DNA of 64,000 nucleotides from Theristus sp. LFF4_11 (Eukaryota; Nematoda; Chromadorea; Monhysterida; Xyalidae): positions 1-64,000 of the forward strand of contig JASANC010005218.1 in the NCBI GenBank assembly GCA_030248135.1, written 5' to 3'. A program made the position numbers and the translations under genes. The notes under the pieces were generated by a model. The model saw only the letters and a program-made list of their open reading frames with translations. It did no database searches and was not told the origin of the DNA. Numbering within the stretch: the first letter of the stretch is position 1; each line of letters starts with the position of its first letter. Positions 59,046-64,000 of the stretch are shown here, in pieces.

Positions 59046-59869
59046 CAGCAGATGTGGTGCATTCTGCGCAGGCAAACTCCACCTCCACAGCAATGCCTGC
59101 ACAGAATGCACGCATCAACTGCACGTGTGTGCAACCAACTACATAACTGATCAGTACTGAAGATGAGGGTTGGGGATGCAGGGGTGGGTCCCGTTACATC
59201 AACCCCCAAAACCCGCGAGCCCCCGTAGGTACCCACATCCCTACATGACTCGCCACTCCCCTGCCAAAATGTTCCCAGGTTTCTTTTGAGCCCTCCTCCC
59301 ACATGCGTCCAAAAAATCCAATCAAATAAATGCATGTAATTTAAAATTACTCACCTTCGCCCATTTTCTTTCGAACGCACAGACCAGGAGTCTAACGAGC
59401 TGCCACCCAGGCTTAGAGGGTGACCAATGGCCACATGCACTTATGTACAAATGTACTTGTGCACCCGTTGCACTTTTACGAAGGCCACGAACATTGCAGA
59501 CCACCCTTTATCTTTTTATTACACATATCCACATGTTGTTCCAAGGTTGAAGGGTGTGGACGAGGACAATTTTTATCAGGGTGTGAGTTGGAGCGCATTG
59601 AAATCAGTAAATCAGTAATCTTGCATCTTGAAATCAGTAGCGCTGAGTAGTTTTCTGAGCGAGCGACCAATATAATTGGTGAGCTCAAAATAATCACCAG
59701 TGCAGTCAGACTATCAGCTGATCAGTTGTTGATCAGGATGGTGATGCATGCTTTCTGTGCAGACATTGCTGGGGAGGTGGAGTCTGTCCTGCACAGAATG
59801 CATGCGTCACGTGATCACCAACCAATCAGCTGACAGCCTGTTTTGTTAGTAACATTTTGAATCAGAAAA
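59046..59869. other. Intergenic between convergent genes
   Basis: Contains a SINE fragment at 59,371-59,423 and repeated CCAATCAGC/GATCAG words near 59,700-59,820. Short frames here lack splice support. Confidence 0.4.
59371..59423 (-). mobile_element. SINE fragment (tRNA-like head)
   Basis: The minus strand reads CACCCTCTAAGCCTGGGTGG, then GTTAGACTCCTGGTCTGTGC and GTTCGAAAG, matching the 5' half of the SINE head at 15.1 and 33.2 kb. Confidence 0.4.
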
Positions 59870-62800
59870 TCATCGATGTCGTTCGTCCATGTAAAATGCG
59901 CGATGCAACCAGCCAGGCGGTTTCTTCTTCTTAGCCTTACGTTTTTTCTTTCCTGGCTGTTTTTTCTTTTCCTTTTCCTTCTTCGCCTTCTTCTTCGCCC
60001 GCTTCCTGGCCGCACGCGCGTCGGGCATGTAGTTGTAGTAGGAGTCCGCCAGTAGTTTCTTGCGGTGTTGCTTCGAACCTGTGTGACCGCATTGGCATTG
60101 CAATCTTAATTCCTAATGGTAGTCGCTTTCAGACTTACAAACAAAAGATGTGCATCAGATTGTTAAAGGATTAAAGACGGCAGATGTGTTTTTTTGAAAA
60201 TTCAGTCGAATAAATGTGTGTGATGTGATTATGGATTTGTTCAAACGTGTCCGGACTAAAATGACGTCATTTTCTTTAAAAACGCCCCTTTGTCAAAGTA
60301 CAGACAGACACAAAAATTTCAGTTTGGTGTGACTGATTCGACATTCATCATTTTTTACGGGAAGAAATCGGCTAAACGGAAAGTCTGGTTTGCTGTGAAC
60401 GACAAGCGCATGTTTTGCGGCACACGACGCCATTTCAGTGGGACACGTTTGAAAAAATAAGTCATACTCACCTTCGCCCATACGCTCGAGTTCGTCCTCC
60501 TTTTCTTCTACCAGATCGTCCCACCAGTCTTCTCCCTTGAGCCTTGCCACCAGCAGGTTCTGCATTTAAAAAATTTGGTGGGGCAAAAATAAACACGGAA
60601 CAGATTCTCCTGCGCTAAAATTCCACAGTGCACCCTTTGAAAAAAATTTTGTCTGTGCGTTGATTGTTGCTTTGCCTGTTTACCTGTGTGTGGCTAAAAT
60701 CGGTTTCAAGAAAATGACTTACCTCAACACCAAGTGTTTGTTCGTATGGTCGCTGCTTGTTATCCCAGTAGTATGCCCACATTCTTCTTAGTGCCCACGT
60801 CATCTGATCTTTAATAGTTTCCTTGTCCCAGCCCCGCGCCTCTATCGCCCACAGCACATCAAAGAACTTGAACACAACAAAAATGTCTATTAGGGTTTTT
60901 GTCTTTGCTATCCAGGTTTTTCGAACGCACGTGCGTTATAAACATAATGCAAGTGGAAATTTTCGTGGCCAGAATAAAAGCTCGAACCCAAGACACAACA
61001 TTTGCAGATTGTTTTTGATTGGCTCGCAATCAAAAAACTAAACCAACTTCGTATCTACTATTCTGACTTAACGTGAGTGACTAACGAATATTTACATATA
61101 TAAGTTCCTTGGTTTTTTACTAATAAGAAAACTTTGAGTGATTTTTCACTGAAAAGAGAAATCAAACTGACCGCCCTCAGTGGACGATTTGGATCGTGAC
61201 GACGCCACAACCAAAACCGGAACCAGACAACGAATACAACCGTCAGCACCACTGAGCCCACCACCGATATGGGCAGCAGCACGTCGAGGCGGTCGCTGGT
61301 CCAATAGCACTGTGCAACACAGAAAAAAGGATTGCAAAACTAAAAAAACTGTTCCACACTTGAACAAACTTATAGCAAGTTACGTTGTAAAACCGTGGTT
61401 GTGCAGCGTAATAATCTGACACTGTATTTCTCACCGAATTGGCCAGTTCTTCAGAGACCCGGACAAAAAGATACTTCTTTAACGTTAAGGGAGTCATAAG
61501 ACCTATCATTTAAAATAAGATACCGACAAGGTAGAACTGTGTTTTGGGGATTTCTTATTTTAATTTTTTCTCATAGTTGAGGTTTACATATTGTGCTTAA
61601 GTAGTTGTATCAGTTGTATGAACAATGTGATGCTAACGTAAAAAACAGACTGCCAACCATAATTAATGTCGTATATGAGTGTTATCGAGCTCCGTTGAAA
61701 TCAACGCCCCACACAAAGCACAGGAGGGAATTGTAGGAGATTTTGTGTGCACACATGCATGCAGAAGAGATTGCGAGAGCCGTTGAGCTCAAAAAGTCTC
61801 GCAAGACTAGAATAAGAAATCAGCGCGCGCTCCCGGTTCATCCCATGAAAAACACTGTGGAGCGCGATGGAGCTAGCCACCCAGCGCTCGATCGCTATCT
61901 ATGTGCGACATCAATTATGCCTGGCTATGCAGCGCAGTTTATTTTGACGAGACGGTAAGTAACGTCGACTAGCGTCATCAATATTGGGTCCTTACTTTGG
62001 GACACGGATCTTCCTCCTTCTCTTCCACCGCAATCGTAGTTGCGTTCGTCGTTGGTATACTCTCTGTCGCTGTTGTTGTTGTTGGCTTTGTGGTTGTTTT
62101 CGACACCAATGGAGGGCCCCACTTTGGTTTACCCGACGCCACCAAGTTGCAGTTGTGATCAAAACAGCAACAGATACTCAACGGTTTGCCCTGCTCACGG
62201 TGTACTCAGAGATCATTGTTGTAGGCTGTTATTTAAGCATAATTCGAAACCTTGGTTGAAACGTTACGCAAATAGATATTCTGCATTATTTACGTAAACT
62301 TTATTCTGGGACAATACTGTTTTCTTCCCAAACAATTTGCTTGCAACATTAACTGAATTCATGCATATAAAGGGCACCCGCAACGTACATGCCAACGTTC
62401 GAGTCCACGTGCATAGCACGTGACAATGGCAGTCTACAATCAACGGGCCTCTTGCTTGCTTGCTTGCTTCTTACGAGTTTGTTACGTGTTTCTCTAAATA
62501 TGCCATGAATCACCTCTGGTGCTTCTCAATCACCTCTGAATCTGTGAGACCACTAAGCGCAGTCAGCGAGCACACCGTTCGTTCGGACTGAATTTCTGTG
62601 TTCCAATACGTCTCCCTGCTGAGCATCCACTTTGCACCGACCTGACCCAAGTAGCTGTTCTTGATGTCACACAATGGGTCATGGACGCGCGTTGCACAAA
62701 CGTACTGCTTTGGATCTTCTCCTGGGCGGGGCGTGTGAACGAACATAACAGAAAAACTAACAAAATTCTTGGACCATTTGACTGCGTTTTTATGCAGTGC

Positions 62801-63583
62801 CAAAGATGGGTGATACAGTACCGTGCGGTCCCCACCCTCTCCCTCTCATTGGCTTGGTATCCCCCACACCCTCCGTGGATACCCCTGCTCCAAGATGTTG
62901 CAAAAAAGTCAGCAGAACTTCAGCAAACCTTGAGCAACAGTGCTGACGCAGTAGTCGTCCCAGCTGTCGCAATCAGTTGCGCCACAGCGGGTCACGTGTT
63001 TGCCTCCTTTGTCAAGCCAACGTCCCTCGGGCAACGGTTGGTACTTGTATTCACCTTCTAACGGCTGCAATGAAGAACTCTTTCATAAAGTTGTGTGTAT
63101 CTAATCTATGGAGATGTCAGAACGGAAAACATTTTCTGTCAAGAAAATTATGATTTTCAGAAAAACACTGTGTTCTAAAAACTAACTGTATCACTGTATG
63201 TTCTTCCGTCCTTTTCATCGTGTCTCCATAATTTTTGAACTTTAAAAAAAAAATTTTCGAGTGTCTCGTAACGCATATTTTATTTCAGAAACAAGATCTT
63301 CCTCAATCTTCCTCAAGCGAAAGGAAGTTCTTGTTTGGGATCAAGCGCCAAGGATCTTACTCAAGAGAAACAAGTGAAAAACATTTGGAGAATCCTTTTA
63401 CTAATTTTTCAACCAATTGAGTACCGGTTGCAGCTGTGCGCCATTGCAGAGGGAGCCTTCGCAACAGCAAAGCAGCACTGACTGCTGAGTGTCGCCCTTT
63501 TCCAAAACATCATACTTGCAGAATCTCTCGTTTCCCTCCAACATATGCGCGTTTTTTTCACATCCTTGATAGCGGAATTTGTA
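59870..63583 (-). CDS. Type I membrane protein with two activin-receptor-like three-finger domains, no kinase (5' partial)
   Basis: Nine minus-strand exons: 63583-63425, 63064-62929, 62721-62534, 62190-61996, 61476-61435, 61309-61172, 60866-60723, 60559-60472, 60078-59870. Phases close to about 432 aa. Domain 1 ends in CCCEGSLCN (end of the first visible exon) and domain 2 in CCCFDHNCN (fourth exon); CCCxxxxCN closes the ligand-binding three-finger domain of activin/BMP receptors and Ly6-type proteins. A Thr-rich stalk (KPTTTTATESIPTTNATT) follows, then one TM (LLPISVVGSVVLTVVFVVWF) with RR stop-transfer. The cytoplasmic part, about 165 residues, has helical segments rich in Trp/Tyr and a Lys-rich tail ending DERHR, with no kinase motifs. 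It could bind a TGF-beta-type ligand without signalling through a kinase, but that is inference. Signal peptide exon(s) are not seen and should lie right of 63,584. Confidence 0.7.
60238..60460. mobile_element. MITE family 4, third copy, next to a splice donor
   Basis: Begins TTCAAACGTGTCCGGACTAA and ends GGGACACGTTTGAA. It makes up over half of intron 8 (60,079-60,471) of the three-finger receptor gene and ends about 6 bp from that intron's donor GTGAGT. Confidence 0.75.
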
Positions 63584-63726
63584 CTGAAAATTAACAAAAA
63601 GTTTAATCTTTAAGTTAGTTTTGGGAAGTTACCGTGGCAAAAAATTAACAATCTGCAAAGATCAGAAATCATTTTGATTGTAGCCCTTCAGTTGCGCTTC
63701 GCATGGTCTCTATGAATGAAGCTGCG

Positions 63727-63970
63727 AGGCCGAGTAAACATGGCAGCTTTTTTTCAAGATGCAAGGTGCGTGTGACGTTTCAATGAAAGAATAAAAGACG
63801 TTCAGAAACTCAATTGTGTGTCAAGTTTGACGTGTCTTTTTAGAAACTAATTGATTCATCGTGCTAGTCTGTTAACATTCTTTCTCCCTTGCACACACGG
63901 TTGGGAATTATCATGGCATTCTTGAAAAAGACAACTCCTAGTCGTCTGCGACTGATGCGGCCTCAATACC
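63727..63970. mobile_element. MITE family 3, diverged copy
   Basis: Shares AAACATGGCAGCTTTTTTTC, a GAAAGAATAAAAGACGTTCAG stretch and the CTTGAAAAAGACAACTCCTA end with the family 3 copies, with many substitutions. It lies upstream of the first visible exon of the three-finger receptor gene. Confidence 0.6.
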
Positions 63971-64000
63971 CTCTTTCTTTACTTCCGCTTCGTGTGGTCT

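Noticed and set aside
58623..59335. Long frames rich in Pro and Gly over the G/C block
   Set aside because: Homopolymer translation; no domain, and frames overlap on both strands.

Overview
This 64 kb window looks like nuclear DNA of an animal with small, intron-split genes, most likely a nematode. The reasons are acceptors of the TTTTCAG/ATTTCAG type at nearly every exon I could phase, a degenerate array of TTAGGC (the nematode telomere hexamer), and a gustatory-receptor-like 7TM gene of the kind known from nematodes and insects. Species cannot be fixed from sequence alone; an enoplean/dorylaimian worm is a guess.

Layout. (1) 1-22.1 kb is a giant inverted repeat. A left arm (1 to about 8,325) and a right arm (about 11,250 to 22,116) flank a 2.9 kb unique spacer. 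The spacer carries a minus-strand paired-like homeobox gene (9,830-11,065). Each arm carries the first four exons of a gustatory-receptor-like gene, transcribed outward. The right copy is complete: eight exons from 19,198 to 31,277 give 448 aa in consistent phase. The left copy runs off the window start. (2) The right copy's introns 4 and 5 (22-31 kb) hold copies of a large non-coding element with internal satellites (148 bp, about 176 bp and 824 bp units). Another copy interrupts the right palindrome arm. (3) 31.6-35.2 kb is a minus-strand SLC2/GLUT-like sugar transporter (six exons, 536 aa), convergent with the receptor. (4) 36-38.4 kb has MITEs and a 14-bp minisatellite. (5) 39.0-53.2 kb is one plus-strand gene of nine exons (433 aa, two TM segments, family unknown). 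Its 11 kb intron 4 is filled with nested mobile DNA: a 7 kb fold-back element, an inner element with inverted satellite ends, a 19-bp satellite, two Helitron-like elements back to back, and the TTAGGC array. (6) 54.7-58.7 kb is a second plus-strand gene with one clear TM segment, possibly a diverged relative. Its visible end runs into low-complexity G/C sequence. (7) 59.9-63.6 kb is a minus-strand type I membrane protein with two activin-receptor-like three-finger domains and a lysine-rich, non-kinase cytoplasmic tail; its 5' end is outside the window.

All exon models come from reading splice sites and phase by eye. Cumulative phases close exactly in the 448, 271, 536, 433 and approximately 432 aa models, which is the main evidence for them. 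The genes form no pathway; receptor, transporter and membrane-protein genes are simply neighbours. The distinctive feature of the window is the density and nesting of satellite-bearing mobile elements.
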